This document shows, piece after piece, positions 22,801 to 34,700 of a DNA stretch of 64,000 nucleotides. The DNA is from Zygaena filipendulae (Eukaryota > Arthropoda > Insecta > Lepidoptera > Zygaenidae), in NCBI GenBank assembly GCA_907165275.2, contig OU015663.1, forward strand, positions 7,762,501 to 7,826,500. The letters are read 5' to 3'. Position 1 is the stretch's first letter. Every line of letters starts with the position of its first letter. Under the pieces are notes generated by a model. That model did not search any database, was not told where the DNA came from, and worked only from the letters and a program-made list of their open reading frames with translations. A program made the translations under genes and the position numbers.

Positions 22801-23497
22801 GTTGTTAATATTACATATTTTATTACTGGTTTTTTGTGTATGAATGTATGTATAATAATTATAATAAACTGATAATATAGCTTACTTTTTTGCTTGCTCG
22901 TCTTTGTATGAGCATGTCTCCTCTCTTATTAAATAGAAAGACACTGAATGCTCGGTGGAGCAGCACATTACCCTGCTCATCAACCTTATGGCAATCCCTT
23001 TTTGTTGCTGTACCAATAAAATTGTCCTTTTCATCCACCAATAGGCAAATATCTTTATCTAAGGCTTCATTCTGCAAAATAAGATTACAGATTTAAAACT
23101 AGTTTTCTCTCATAGTTCATAGTCTTTTTTTAAGTTTTATTAATAAAATCGTTGATTTATTTATTACTTTCTTGCTAACACAAGAAAGAAGACTGGTAAG
23201 GTTAACATTTTATAAAGATTTATGAGCATAATTTCAGTATTTTTCTGTCGCTTTTGTTGCTTAACAAAACCGGACATGATCACACAAACCAAACGTCTCT
23301 GACTAACTACACCTGCCAACTTTGGGACATCTATTTAAATAATCTTTAATAGTTATAGTAGTAATCACCTGATCAACTGCAACTCCATCGTTGGTCTCTG
23401 GTTGTGGTACTGGTTTCACTGGTTCAGTGTTTATGAATCTTCTTTCCACACGAAATGTGTTCCAAAGCAATCTTCCAGCCCGGCGCACAAGCATCAT
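13885..23497 (-). CDS. Idi: Isopentenyl-diphosphate delta-isomerase (IDI), five exons, about 254 aa
   Basis: Exons on the minus strand are 23497-23369, 23071-22886, 22562-22434, 15014-14839 and 14029-13885; all joins are GT-AG and in frame. The Nudix-fold type I isomerase signatures are intact: RDCHKVDEQG and HRAFSVFLFN; TNACCSHPL with the catalytic Cys (about 116-117); WGEHEID with the catalytic and metal-binding Glu (about 172-174); and TPWFNMI followed by WWDNL at the end. Known: it interconverts IPP and DMAPP in the mevalonate pathway, which in insects feeds farnesyl diphosphate and juvenile hormone. The first 30 residues are Arg-rich without acidic residues until RFINTE, so a mitochondrial presequence is plausible (inference). 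Start: tandem ATGs at 23497 and 23494. Intron 3 is 7.4 kb because it holds a DIRS element in opposite orientation. Confidence 0.92.
14267..14582. mobile_element. MITE in IDI intron 4
   Basis: Inverted ends are ATGTTGACAACTTTT on the left and AATTTGTCAACAT on the right. A second inverted block is TTAGTCCGTC against GACGGACTAA, then an AATACGTGTC-type block. The same family is recognisable in kinesin intron 5 near 42990-43235. Confidence 0.65.
15015..16821. other. IDI intron 3, right flank of the DIRS element
   Basis: Non-coding. It holds a diverged Helitron-like remnant at about 15220-15353 (ending CGAACAGCTATAG). A dispersed repeat at about 15480-15690 recurs at about 27300-27500 and 48600-48810 (shared core ACAGTGACTAAGTAAAAACGT). 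The rest is AT-rich and shows nothing I can name. Confidence 0.45.
16822..17028 (+). repeat. DIRS left inverted terminal repeat
   Basis: Bases 16863-17028 pair with 21791-21956 (for example CTCTCTTCAT with ATGAAGAGAG), including a shared A14-C-A7 run. The outermost 61 bp, 16822-16882, are instead complementary to 21568-21628 in the internal region. Confidence 0.82.
17072..18529 (+). CDS. DIRS Gag-like protein, two exons (predicted)
   Basis: The first part, 17072-17339, begins MPKRQNTSNT, has a coiled-coil-like lysine-rich stretch (LAKKLKKLEKEVK) and then an Arg/Ser-rich region. Without splicing it stops at 17342. GTTAGT at 17340 and TTTCAG ending at 17591 would remove 252 nt and join exactly in frame (EISK-N-RDATEP). 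The second part, 17592-18529, continues through a 300-residue acidic then basic protein ending in a Pro/Ala/Arg-rich nucleic-acid-binding tail. No zinc knuckle is seen. Splicing is inferred from sites and frame only; frameshifting or two separate proteins are alternatives. The removed segment holds the four-hairpin array. Confidence 0.6.
17387..17568 (+). other. Array of four covarying stem-loops in the DIRS gag intron
   Basis: Four copies share an apical 5-bp stem, a 5-nt loop and a lower stem with fixed bulges. Apical stems and loops: TAGTC/GACTA with loop TGCGG at 17399-17413; CAGTC/GACTG with TGCGG at 17445-17459; CAATC/GATTG with TGAGG at 17489-17503; TAGTC/GACTA with TGCGG at 17540-17554. 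Below a single 3' bulge, GAA/TTC (copies 1 and 4) changes to GAG/CTC (copy 3); copy 2 has one mismatch there. A C-G pair with a bulged A follows in all four. Outer stems differ in sequence but pair: ATGCA/TGCAT, ACGTGC/GCACGT and TTAATAAA/TTTATTAA; that of copy 3 is weak. Confidence 0.7.
18478..20475 (+). CDS. DIRS Pol: reverse transcriptase, RNase H, methyltransferase-like domain
   Basis: The frame is open from at least 18478 and overlaps the end of Gag in the -1 frame, so a -1 shift could fuse them; the first in-frame start-like codon after the overlap is GTG at 18625. RT motifs include FLVPKPNGKMRFILNLKALN, TIDLKDAYFLLKI, LPFGLCTAPFIFTKL and the active site IYLDDIYLL near 19175. RNase H follows (FSDASTTGWG, INRLELLAAY, RVDNTTAMSYI, NTIADFESR). 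The last 130 residues (TPQIDLFASRLNRK, VVPAWPSQPWYP) match the DNA-adenine-methyltransferase-like domain seen after RNase H in DIRS elements; whether it is catalytic cannot be judged. It ends 5 nt before the recombinase start. Confidence 0.85.
   Translation, partial: QLVARLSAASQADAPSIDTSAASTSQPVCYAGRLYLFYKQWSQITRDRTVLSWINGYKIRFNDRVQQIDPPITIVSTDSDRMHFGEAINNLISIGAISECVPDPHQFVSRVFLVPKPNGKMRFILNLKALNKFIDTQHFKLEDIRTALKLINRDCFTATIDLKDAYFLLKIHPESRKYLRFIMMEKNDMNSKRIYQFNVLPFGLCTAPFIFTKLMKPVMKLLRSCGFISSIYLDDIYLLVGRTYFECIQNIDTSKKLLEALGFIINEEKSLFIPSKSCKYLGYIIDTHEWHVSLPSEKRIRIKTELTIFTSLKHCKIRRFAQLVGLLVSACPAIEYGRLYVKELERCKYLNLKGHDDYDRVMTVPKSLFPDISWWLHEIEKSTHRIRDDYYSLEIFSDASTTGWGAACAGQTASGQWSSSEKALHINRLELLAAYFAIKIFAKNCRNNQILLRVDNTTAMSYINRMGGVQYPHLNKITKEIWQWCEARRIFVVASYIKSSDNTIADFESRRTHPDVEWELSNSGFHSLTETFGTPQIDLFASRLNRKCTQYASWHRDPDAIVIDAFTIDWSELFFYAFPPVAVVLKTLRKIIADRAEGIMVVPAWPSQPWYPLYMHLVNSTIITFSPNDLILPYYSNRNIHNSVTLVGATLSGQRYYEEVLQHQP
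20481..21386 (+). CDS. DIRS tyrosine recombinase (301 aa)
   Basis: This is a phage-integrase-like recombinase: an N-terminal SAM-like core-binding domain (LSDNTLKQYDGCFKRWF) and a catalytic domain with Arg at about 135 (AHRVQTL), the HSTRH box at about 243-247, GW at about 266-267 and the nucleophilic Tyr at about 281 (FARFYNR). It replaces a DDE integrase and would insert the circular DNA intermediate. All catalytic residues are present, so it may be functional. Confidence 0.87.
   Translation: MLASLSDNTLKQYDGCFKRWFMHCIENNIDMFAPSVPTIIEYLTDIFNSGSQFGTMNCYRAALSILVGPIAQDERLSRFFKGIYRLRPPMPRYNITWDASKLLDYLATLHPNESLSLEKLSKKCSTLLALVTAHRVQTLSKINIKNIIFSTSQIIIKIPDLIKTSKLGNRQPTLFLPFFEDRPAICPANTLEYYLNKSKDYRKSDKLFISIRKPHNCVTSQTLSRWIKATLKDSGIDVSVFSAHSTRHAATSMAYKLGINLDVIRNTAGWSGNSTTFARFYNRNITNNEDCSALARTICSL
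21568..21710 (+). repeat. DIRS internal complementary region
   Basis: Bases 21568-21628 are the reverse complement of the left extremity 16822-16882. Bases 21629-21710 are the reverse complement of the right extremity 21957-22038. The two halves abut exactly, so this region can template the joining of the element's ends during circle formation. It defines the element ends to the base. Confidence 0.85.
21791..22038 (+). repeat. DIRS right inverted terminal repeat
   Basis: Bases 21791-21956 mirror the inner part of the left repeat. The outer 82 bp, 21957-22038, are unique to this end apart from the internal complementary copy. Confidence 0.82.
22039..22433. other. IDI intron 3, left flank of the DIRS element
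   Basis: AT-rich, non-coding; nothing recognised. Confidence 0.5.
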
Positions 23498-24330
23498 GAA
23501 CGACTGCAAGCAAAGAAATCTCGCTCACGTCTTTTTTAAGTAGTTTCGATAAATATCTTAAAAGTTAAAATTAAAGCTAGGTATTTTTAAATTAGCATAA
23601 AATTTTAGTTTGACTCACAGATAACTATAGGTTTGACTGTTTGACACTTGTCACTTTGACACAAGATAACCTCAAACAACAACAACTTTACAGAACACGG
23701 AACGAACAGTCGCAGTCAACTGTCAAGACCGTAGACGGAGGAGATGAAATAGGGTACTTGCATTCATAATAAGAAATTGTGTCAATATTTCAAAAATAGA
23801 GCCTTAGAAAAGCGTTATCGTGAAAGATTTACTAAAAAAATTTCAATAGTTTCCAAAATATTCAACATTTAATTTTGTGAAACGGAACGTTGCAACGAAA
23901 CACCAATGTGGGTCTCTGTTTCTACTTACTTTCTGGATTACTATTAACGTGAAATTGTAGTTGATTTTTACTATTTTAAAAAAGGACTTTTGTAAAATAT
24001 TTTGCAAAGTTCTAAGCGGCTCAACTGTACAATAAGCACCCGCGATTTAGAGCTTCATATTTTTTTATGTGTGTGGGACTTTGCTTAATATAACTTCACA
24101 TAAAATCCCTAATTACGGAAACTCATCGTTTTCGAGAAAAAAAATACTAAAGTTTTCACAATTTCATACAAAACTCCGCGACAAAGCTCCGCGATGTGTC
24201 AACCATTTGCCATTGACTTTGTAAGAATTGTGTTTCGTTTTACATTCGGACAAAGTGATTATATTATTTATTATCTTTGATTATTATAATTTGCTAAGGA
24301 AAACTTGAGTTGGTTAGGTTAGGTTTGCAC

Positions 24331-24355
24331 AAAACGTAGTGATTACCTTCTCTCT
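24331..24355. repeat. 25-bp insert between 9-bp direct repeats
   Basis: The 25 bases are the same as 9005-9029 in the tetraspanin-side minisatellite. They sit between two copies of GGTTTGCAC (24322-24330 and 24356-24364), as a target duplication would look. Confidence 0.6.
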
Positions 24356-24896
24356 GGTTTGCACTGTTAGCGGTAGCGGCCGGCGAAGCGCCAAAGTCAA
24401 AATATTATCGTAAATTGAGTAAGGTTTTTATTATTATTTTTTTCTCGAAAATTATGAATTTCCGTAATTTGCGGATTTGAGAAATACACTATAAACACAC
24501 TATTCTATCCAAAAAAAATTGTAACTATTAAAAATCGAGGGTGCTTAATGTACAGTCCTTCCATGTTCATCCTGCTTCTTTCTCAACGATGAATTAAATG
24601 ATTGCGTTCTTCGTGCCTAAACCAGTAACAAAAGTGAAGTACATATCAATATCTGCCTTGTTTTCTTTACAAAAAGTAATGATATCCCACCAAAAACATA
24701 AATGTAAAAAAGGAGAGCAATACAAAAATTTATGCTTGGCTGTGCAGGGCTTCGCCGCAAAAAGAATGGAGATCTAAATGAGTGCCAAGTTCTATGCAAA
24801 ATCTAAATATGTATTTATAGCAACAAAACAACATTATGAACAATTAGTATTATACTCTATTTAATTGCTTTATGGGATGCCTATAATAATTGCTGT

Positions 24897-25070
24897 TATT
24901 TAAAAATGTGCGATATTAAAGTAGGTTAGATTTGACTTCCAGTTTTTTGATAAAAACTGGCCAATTAAACATATTTAATTCATCAGAATTAAATATGTTT
25001 AGTAACTTTATAAAATGACTGATTTAATGAAAACTGTCCAAGTCAAATCTAGATCTCACATTTTTAAATA
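24897..25070. mobile_element. Palindromic MITE, about 174 bp
   Basis: The arms share TATTTAAAAATGTG, AGATTTGACTT and, centrally, AACATATTTAATTC against GAATTAAATATGTTT. Non-coding. Confidence 0.65.
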
Positions 25071-25227
25071 CGACGCGACGGGGCCGAAAAACAAATTCTT
25101 TTTTGGTTTTTAAACCTCTATACAAACGATTCTTCTATTAGTTGCAAATAATAAAAACGACATAGGTACATGATGCCTAGTTGTATCATATAGATCAAAC
25201 CGAACGTTCTCCGTACCATATTGTTTA

Positions 25228-25420
25228 CTAGCTGTGCCCCGCGGTTTCACCCGCATGAAAGGTTTTTATACAACTTTTTATCCCGACATCCGATTTCAAT
25301 GAAACTGAGCCTATATGTAGCTCCAGGCTAAGCTTAATCTACCTGTGAAAACCGCATGATAATCGGTTCAGTAGATGCAGAGATTATCGCGAACAGACAG
25401 ACAGACAGACAGAAAAGAAT
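25228..25420 (-). mobile_element. Helitron-like element, reverse orientation
   Basis: It reads CTAGCTGTGCCCCGCGGTTT at the left, the complement of a CTAG 3' end with its GC hairpin. It then runs through a body of a different subfamily to a CAGA microsatellite (25396-25415). Confidence 0.55.
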
Positions 25421-25785
25421 TTTAAAAACTTTTTTTGAGCTTGGTTACTCTTCTTTTATCACCCCTCTCAATTTTAGGTAAAAATATTCAATGTACAGAA
25501 TCGCGGAAAGAGTAGAAACTCTTTTATTACAGTATAGAAAATAATGTATAGGTAACTAGGCATATAGGTACATAAGTAAGTTCACCTCATACAGGATCTT
25601 TATACATAAATTTAGTTTGTGTACAGGATGCAAGACGTCACCGACTGCATCCCTGTGAGAGAAACCCAAAATAACTTCGTCTATTTGTAATAACTCTTCT
25701 TCTGAGCAGTTAGTAGGTGCACGTTCGTTCAGTAGTTCCCTGTTACGGAATAGGAAGACTCTCGAAACTATTGTTTTTGGTTACT

Positions 25786-28700
25786 ATGCCAAATGTGAAA
25801 TTGTTTATTAGAGTGCGGCCGTTTACTGAAAGGTTCTAATTACATATAATTATAATATTTATTGCTTGCTGTAATTTCCATTACCCAAGCGCAAAACACT
25901 ACCTTATTGATTTTTACTCCAGAGAGACGAAATCCGAAGATAGAGTGCCAGTTATCAGAGTGGAAGATGAGCAGACGCTTACAATAACTAACATAAAAGT
26001 AAGTTTCAAACAAGTTATTGCTTTATACAGCTATGCCTATGGATTTTAAAAGTTGAAGAATATCGCTTTAGCCGTTCCTCTGGCACCATCGCTATCGTTA
26101 AGATATTGCGCATAAAGATTAAAGGTCCATTTATAGATAGATATCTACAGATATTGAGCGTGCAACACACGTTACGTCGCAGAAAATATAATATTCTCCT
26201 ATACAGCATGTATTAACGTATTCACATATTCTATCGTAACACGGCCGCCCAGACGCGGGCAGACATGGCGGTATTCGCGGAAATAATAATAATTTGTCTC
26301 GCGGTTCACTGTACGTTCACTGTGTCTGTGGCTGCATGTCGAGCAGGGTGAATAGAACATTGGAACTGTGCAGACGTCTAACCACATGTTGATTTTGTCC
26401 CACATTTTTTTCTTGGCACGTGTCTGGCACTTTCAAAGTCTACAGATATAAATGGACCCTTAAACTTAAAAAATATTTTAACAAAAATATTAAAACCGTG
26501 TAACGAGGCCCCACAACCGACTTCCAAAAAACCAAAACTAAAAAGCTAAAAATAACAAAATACGGCTTTAATCCAAAAGACAAAAATACACGTAATATTA
26601 TTATTGGTTTGTGCTACCGCCTACCACTGATCTAAATCTTGCTTTTAGCGAATTAAAATATATTTTTACCTTTTTGATTCGAGATCAGTTTCATATCAAA
26701 TATTTTCTCAGGTAAACGGCTCCGGCGCCGGGGACAGCCGCGAACGTGTGCGCCGCTACCATGTGGACCGCACTTTCGACAGCTCCCGCGGGCCGGCAGA
26801 CCCGTGTTATGCTTCACAAGAGACGGTAGGTCTACGTCTTCAGATTTGCACAATACTGACTGGTTCACTTGCAATACTCAGTTGCAATAAAGGAAAGTTT
26901 TGTTTCACCCTGCTTATTTATGGTCATGGACCAATATTAATTGGTCCATGCTAATGATCCATAATCCACGCATTATTTAGGTAGAACATAAATAAGTCTT
27001 GCGCACACACTTGAGCAGAACCGCGGGCAACAGCGGCTATATCTACACACAGAGAAAATAATAATATGGAGGTGCTGTATATAGGCACAGATAATATAAT
27101 ATATGTATATGGGCAGACGTGCCAACTGCCACGGATTCGAAGGAAGTAGGTATACGCAAATCTTTCTTTGCCGAAACGGTCCGCAAATGCTGATACTTTC
27201 TCAAAACTTTTCACAAACTCAAACTAATAAAAAATACTGAACTCGTCGTTACGTGTACGTCATAAAATATCAATTTTAGTCAAAATACATTTTTTTACAT
27301 TTACCGCCCGCTCGGATGGCAGATTTCCCAAGAGAAGAGACTAGCGAGAAACTCTTTCCTAGCTGGCTTGCTATAGGTATCTATAATTTCCAACATATTC
27401 CCAAAACAGTCCATTTTGAACACAGTATCTAATTAAGTAAGTTACCGAATGGCGTTTCATTACTTTAGTCAATGTTTTTGTGCGTGATGAAAATATAAAA
27501 ATCCGAATATTATATTAATTTTTACCTAGGTGTTCTCCGCGGTTTGAAACGCAGTAATATCGGAGATCCCGCAGCGTGAAAGCGTAACAGACAGACAGAA
27601 AAACAGAGTTAATTTCGCAATCGGCGACACAGATGTTCGTTTGTCTTCATAGTAGGCACTGAACTGAGTTGATGCTTGTGTATTGACAGCTTCATTCTTT
27701 AGTTATACGACACAGTTGGAGTCGAGGTTATATCATGTTTCACCCGGGATCGTTCGGCATGCGTGCTCACCTACGGACAGAGTGCCACCGGCAAGACCTA
27801 CACGATGATGGGGACCGCTGCCCAGCCGGGCCTAGTGCCGCGCCTGTGCGGGGCCCTTGCAGCCGAGTGTCCCAGTAACCTCACTGTCAGGTGAACAATG
27901 TTCAATATTTTTTTAAATTTTTTAGTGCCCGAGTAACCTCATCAGTTTCAAGTGTCAGATGAGGAATGTTCAATTATTTTTAGTAGGTACCTGAGTATAA
28001 CCTCACTGTCAGCACAGATAATATAATACTAGGTATACTTAACTAGTCAGGTTAGCAAGGTGCAATTATTTTTAGTGTCCAAGTAAAAAAGTAAAGTAGG
28101 TGAGGAATTTTTAATTATTTCTCCCAATTTTCCCGGAGATAATATGCAGTGGTTCGTAAATTTGACTACCTACTACGCCAGGTGTCTCCGGTTCGATCCC
28201 GGTATCAGCGTAAACATTTATGTGACAACATTTCTGTTTTGTTAGGATGTTATGTAGGTATATATTTCAACTATTTATCTATACTAGTTTATACTAATAT
28301 TATTAAGAGGTAAAGTTTGTGAATTGTGAGTTTGTGACGTTGTAGGAGGTAGGTAGGTAATCTAAAAAATGGATCTATTGGAGCGATTTGGAAAATTCTT
28401 TCACATAATATAGGCTACGGTAGTCCTGCGACATAGGGTAGGTAACTAGGTACCCCACTTTTATCCGGAAATTTCCACGGGAATTCCGAAATTACCGCGG
28501 GTGAAACCGCGAGGGACAGCTAGTTCACAATAAAATTTATAGTAAAAGCCTTCTTAATTTGAGACCGTGGCGTTGTGATAATGTCTAAATAAGTATTATT
28601 ATTATTATTCCCTGTTCCCCGCGGTTTCTCCTGCGTTAAATTCGGAGATCCCGCAGAAATTCCGGAATAAAAAGATGTATAAGTTATGTATATTATTGTA

Positions 28701-31700
28701 AAGTTTCATTAAAATCCATTCAGTTTTTTGGGTGAAAGATTAACAAACATCCATACATACAAACTTTCGCTTTATGACATTAGTAAGGATTTAGCCGCAG
28801 TCTGAGGCGCAGGCAAAATCACCGACAAAAACAAAAATAATGAAGACGTAAACCAAATACTACTAAAGTGACGGGACACAGATATATTCAAAATACTTAC
28901 TTGTTGTTTCTTAAACGATACTTCAAGATTTTTAAATTTTAATTGAAATAAAGTTAAAATTTTATCTACCTACTAAATGACCGGTTTCACCCGTTAGTTA
29001 TAAACCTTCCTCATGAATCACTCTATCTATTGGTGAAAACCGCATCAAAATCCGTTGCGTAGTTTTAAAGATTTAAGCATACATAGGGATATAGGGACAG
29101 AGAAAGCTACTTTATTTTATAATACTTATTTCATTATTCTAATAAACTTGTAAGATATAATTATTCTACTATTATTTATGATATTTGTCACTATTTCGAC
29201 TTGGCAACTTTGCTAATCCCTTTTAAGCTAACCCTGGATAATCGAATCGAAGTTTTACCAATCTCGGAATAAATTGTTTTTGTGTCATAATATCCTACCA
29301 ACGTTTATATTTCGTGTGAAGAAGCAATAGTCACGTCATCTGCACGCGATGCTCCAGCTATACCTAGGTTATATTATTGTCAAGACGTTACAAATCGCAT
29401 GACTTTAAGTTAAATCGTATTCAGAAAGCAAACTTTTACAATTTGTCTGAAATTTGTGTTTAAAAGTGTAAACAAAAATACCGGTAGATACCTACCTAAC
29501 ACTTGTGAGTTTACAGTATAACTTATCGGATTGATCTTTGAATACACAACAATACCGAATACTTATAGTAGGTAGGTAGGTACCTACTTATATTTAGGTG
29601 TGTAGTGGTTAAAGTCTAGGTAATAGGTATACAGGATGTAAGGTTAAACGAGGGACATTGAATGAATTATTATTCATTATTCGATTCTCATCCTAAATAG
29701 GTACTTATTTCAAAATACATAAAAATATATATTTGACGTAGGTAACTATTGTAACAAAAGCAGTTAATACCGCACGCTAACGGATCATATAGGTACGGAT
29801 CATTCCTTTGTGACTTACACCACAATGTTACCTGGGGGCACGGTAGTGCCCCCGCCAAGACGAACCAAACGAAGCGCAAGGGCACTACCCTACCTCTTTT
29901 CGAAGTGCTTCGTCGTTTTTTTGAACCTTTATAACTTGGGTTTGGATTATACCAGATAAACAAAATTCTTGGGATATGTTGTCGATAGCAGACTTATTAA
30001 ACGTATAAAGTTTTAATTGCATAGCTCTTATACTTTAGATTTTATTGATATCTAAAAAACCCTGATTTCATCACTGACTCACTGATGATCATCAAAATTC
30101 TTAGGGTATTTCCTAATGTCTTAGAAAGCTAAAATTTGGTATGTAAGCAAGTATTAGTACACAAACAACAAAAAATTATAAAACTTGTAACTTTTATCCC
30201 CCAACCCCTTAAACTAGGGGATGGAAGTTTGAATGAGACTTCCACAATTTTGACTTACAAAAAAAATCTCACCAAAAACATTTTCAAGTTAAATGCTTCC
30301 AAGATGAGACCATATGACTCGCACTTTGAAAAAGTTATCAGATCTCATTTAGAGCCAAGCTTCTAACTCTATACGCCCTAACTTTACAAGGCCTAACTTC
30401 ACAAACTCCACATCAAGGAGCTCCACACCTTAGTCAAAATATTATGTGGCTTGGCCGTTTCGTTACTGAGGGGAATATTGTATAACAGAAAAGTAATGAA
30501 CAGTGGATACATTTTTCACCCATGTGAATGTAGCGAAATGGTCAAGTCACATTTATTTTGACTTAGATGTAGAGTTTGTGAAGTTAGACCTTGTAAAGTT
30601 AGGGCGTGTAGAGTTAAAACCTTGGCTCTACATGAGATCTGATAACTGTTTCGTCTTGGCAATATTTTACATGAAATTTTTTTGGTGGGATTTATGTTTA
30701 AGAGAGTTGCCACCTTCTTTTTAAACTTTGAACTTTTCGGAAATGCAGACGGAAAAAAGTGTACATTTATTTTTAATCATTATGTATTTTTCCATGTAGG
30801 TGTACCTACCTACTTATTTGTTTTTTTTTCTATCAAATTATCAGATACTCTATTTTTTTCTTTCCGTTTTACATTCAGAAATTCCTCGTGTTTCATGCGG
30901 GTGCGTTCCAGGCCAGTCATAGTTATATAGTAGGTACAATTGACTGAAATATAGTAGGTACGATACTATATATTATAGAGAAACGGGTGGCGATCCTAGT
31001 ACCTACTTAAATATTTCTTTTGTTATTCTGTTTCTTGTTTTTATGGCGATGCGTCGCGCGTCGCGCGTCGTAAGCATGATTTATCGAAAAATTGAATATT
31101 ATCTCTCATCATGTTGAATGTATATTTTAGAGGATAGATTGAGACACAAATATATCTAAATATTGATATTTTAAATTCTACGATTACCCAATCAGCATAA
31201 AAGAGTAAGTAGGTATAGGTACCTTCTTAGAACATGCAATATTCCGGTTTACTCACGTTTCACCGAATACTTATTTTTTCTAATAAAATTTAAATGTATT
31301 TATTTACATATTATATTGTTTTATGATGTTGCTTGTGTTTAAATGGCATCAAACAACATTGTCTATTGTGCGTTGAAAGTGTCACAGTCAAATTGTTTAA
31401 TTAGTCCGTTTACAAATAGTCGGCATTTTATAATAATTATAATGCCTAGGACAGAAATAAATATCATAATTTTGTATTTGCAAGCACCCCGATATCCGCG
31501 TCCTAGGATAGGTTAGGTGTATACTGTATAGTGATGTGAATGATGTGATATATTAAGGTCGGCAAGACACGCAAGCTTTTTACGCCCTACTGATACCTAT
31601 AAGAGCATCGTGTTTGCAGTGTTCGTCACGGTCGATTTGATAAATAATAATCGTCAGTTATTATAATTATATTAATAATCGCCAATGAAACCGGAGAAAG

Positions 31701-34700
31701 TGATTATTTTTTACATAAACCTTGCTGTGATACAGGTTGACTCCATACCTAATTAAGATACAGAGCATATAATATTATACCGGTACAGTATTCGGTAATT
31801 TCTCTGGACCTCCATAGCTATTAGGTAAGTATATCCTTACCAGCGTTGCCACATTTTTTTGGCAAATTGGGAAATTGAAACTTTATGATTAAAAAAAAAA
31901 CATAGGTAGATACAGACTACAGCCGAATGCAGAACCTCCTCCTTTTTGGAAGTCGGTTAGAAAAGCGAGATTGTTTCGTCGAAAGCGGGACATAGTCAAA
32001 AAACGTAGGTATTTAATCAGATGTTTTTATACAATTAAGTATTTATCTTTTCATTTGAGTTTTAAATTACATTTACGTAACAAAAGATAGCAAGAATAGC
32101 CATAGAAAATATATTTTAATAAAAATATGATATTTTAAAGCAGATTTACCCTACGTTAGTTAGTCGAGTCTTCTTTGTCTTTTGAATAAAAAATAAACTA
32201 TACCTATGCTCAGACGAAATAAAAAGTTTATTTCGTCTGAGTACCTATGATATAAAATGTTTTGTCCTGAATGACTGACTGACAATAAACGAAAAGCCTA
32301 AACCACTGATCGTAGATACTTGAAGTTTGAAGGGTGTGTGGTCATAGCTCGCGAAAACAAATGGTAGACAACATAAGAAGTTGGCACACTATCTACCTTT
32401 CTTTTTACATCTCTCTCTACCGGAGGAGGCGGCCTATGAAAAAATTGCTTTCAGCAATATAGGTCGCCTCATTGTACGTATCCATATGTTTCTGTGTTTT
32501 GTAAATATTGTGTCTTCTACTGTGTGTGCAATAAAGTATATTTTGATTTGAGAAGTTGGCCACAGCTCGCGCCGCTGATAGCGGTGGTCTACTTCATATG
32601 TTGTGTACCATTTGTTTTTGCCGCCGCCGCCGCCACCGCCGCCGCCGCCGAGACTGTGGCCAAGGAGTAGGGGGGTGAAAAGGGAGGGCAAAGTTTGTAT
32701 GGAACAATTCCGCGGAAACTCCGAAATTATCGCGGGTGAAACCGCGCGGGACAGCTAGAAAAACAAAGATGTTACGATAAGAGAATCAGCCAGTCCATAC
32801 TTGTCTGTGCTTGACTGGGACTGAGCCTGTCCCGCGCGGGACATTTAATTTTGATTTAAGAATTGGGATGTCCCGCCGAAATCGGGATGTCTGGCAACAC
32901 TGATCCTTACATACATGTATAGTACATGTATCATATAGGTAAAACAAATTCCTCTGCCACGTCTGTCTGTCTGTGATCAACGAAAAATTACTGAACGGAT
33001 TTTCATGCGGTGTTCACCAATAGATAGAGTGATTCATGAGGAAGGCTTAGGTACTTACATAATTTGTCAAGGGTTTATGTAAATTGGTTATACATATAAA
33101 TGCGGAAGTGAGTTAGTTTGTTCGTTACACTTTCACGTCATAACGGCGCAACCCGGGTACAGAAAAGGAGATAGAATACTTTTTACCCTGAAATTATCGC
33201 GGGATCCCTGAAATTACCGCAGGTGAAACCGCGGGGAAAGTTGGATGTGTCGGAAAACGTACCGGTCTACTTTGTTATAAGTACCTACACTTTCACGCGT
33301 TAAAGACTCAACCAATCATCTCGAAATTTTCATACCTATCAGCGGTACCTACAGGGAAGGACATAGAGTACTTTTTATCCCGGTATTTCCGCGGGAACTC
33401 CGAAATTCCGCGGGTGAGACCGCGGGGAACCGCAGTGTACCTACTATAAATTCCGAACTTGATGATATCTACTCCGTTTAAATGATACTTTATAAAGTTT
33501 ATAAACTTGAAATAATAGTTTTTTATTTTATTTGTACCTTGCGACTTATTCTGTTCTGTCTATACCTGCCTATTTATTTGTACCTACCTAGAAGTTTTTA
33601 ATCCTACTAATATTGTAAATGTGAAAGTGTGGATGTTTGTTACTCAATCACGCAAAAACGGCTGAACGGATTTGGATGAAATTTGGCATGCACGTTGTCA
33701 GGGGTACAGAGAAGGATATTATAGGGCACTTTTTATACCGGAATTCCCGCGGAAACTCCGAAATTACCGCGGGTGAAACCGCGGGGCGCAGCTAGTCATA
33801 AGTACATAAAGAATTAAGTATCTATAGTATACCTACCTGTTTAATGATGATAAAACAGTTATGTTTAGTTACGTTATTAACATAAGTTGGCGAAAAAGGC
33901 TGAAGTTAGGTATATCGCTATGGTTTATCGTTAAAACTGTAGGTAGGAACAGGGTAAACTTTCGTACGATCTACAACTTTTTTACGATTCTTGAAAACAA
34001 AATAAATGTTTATGAAATACTATTTGAAACTCGATCTATCTCAGGAGGCACTTAATTTAAAAAAAGGAAAATTATTATTGATGTAAATAAAAATAAAAAG
34101 CTAAAAATAACAAAATACCGATTTAATCCAAAAGACAAAAACACACGTAATATTATTATTAGTTTGTGCTACCACTGATCGGTTTGAAATTTGAATTCGG
34201 TGACAAGCCCGCTAGTGTCTGCCCACTTGGGTTGTTCTGCTCACGAAGAGCTGGTGGCGGCCTGGCGGGAGTCGACTTAGCCCATCTTCCCCCTCCATAT
34301 TTGGCTTGTCACCGACTTCATACCGATCAGTGGTAGCACAAACTAATAATAATATTACGTGTGTTTTTGTCTTTTGGATTAAATCGGTATTTTGTTATTT
34401 TTAGCTTTTCAGTTTTGTGTTTTTGGAAGTCGGTTTTAATTTTTTTGTTAAAATTTTGTTTATTTCTCGCTTTTAAGTGACTTAGTTTGTAATTTCTCTA
34501 AGTTACAATAGCCTAATGTCAACTGCTCATCACCTTTTACAAAATATTGCTTTTCCCGACGCAGGGACGTTAATTGTTGAGGAGTTCTCCTAGTTCATCA
34601 CCATCAGTTCCACTTCACCATATACATTGTGACGGACATAAATTGTTTAGAAACCATATTAAAATTAACTATTCGGAACCCGTGAAATACCCATTACTGA

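Larger units (their letters stand above)
23498..25785. promoter_or_regulatory. Divergent IDI/kinesin intergenic region
   Basis: This 2.3-kb spacer must hold both promoters. It contains the isolated 25-bp insert at 24331-24355, a MITE at 24897-25070 and a Helitron-like copy at 25228-25420. The 300 bp next to IDI and the 350 bp next to the kinesin are the only parts free of recognised repeats. No TATA box is evident for either gene. Confidence 0.45.

Noticed and set aside
28170..28210. tRNA gene
   Set aside because: Only the T-arm/B-box part is present; no A box, anticodon arm or acceptor pairing. Called a SINE fragment.
32434..32691. Glycine-rich protein frame (minus strand)
   Set aside because: The glycine run is a GCC microsatellite next to a LINE/SINE tail.
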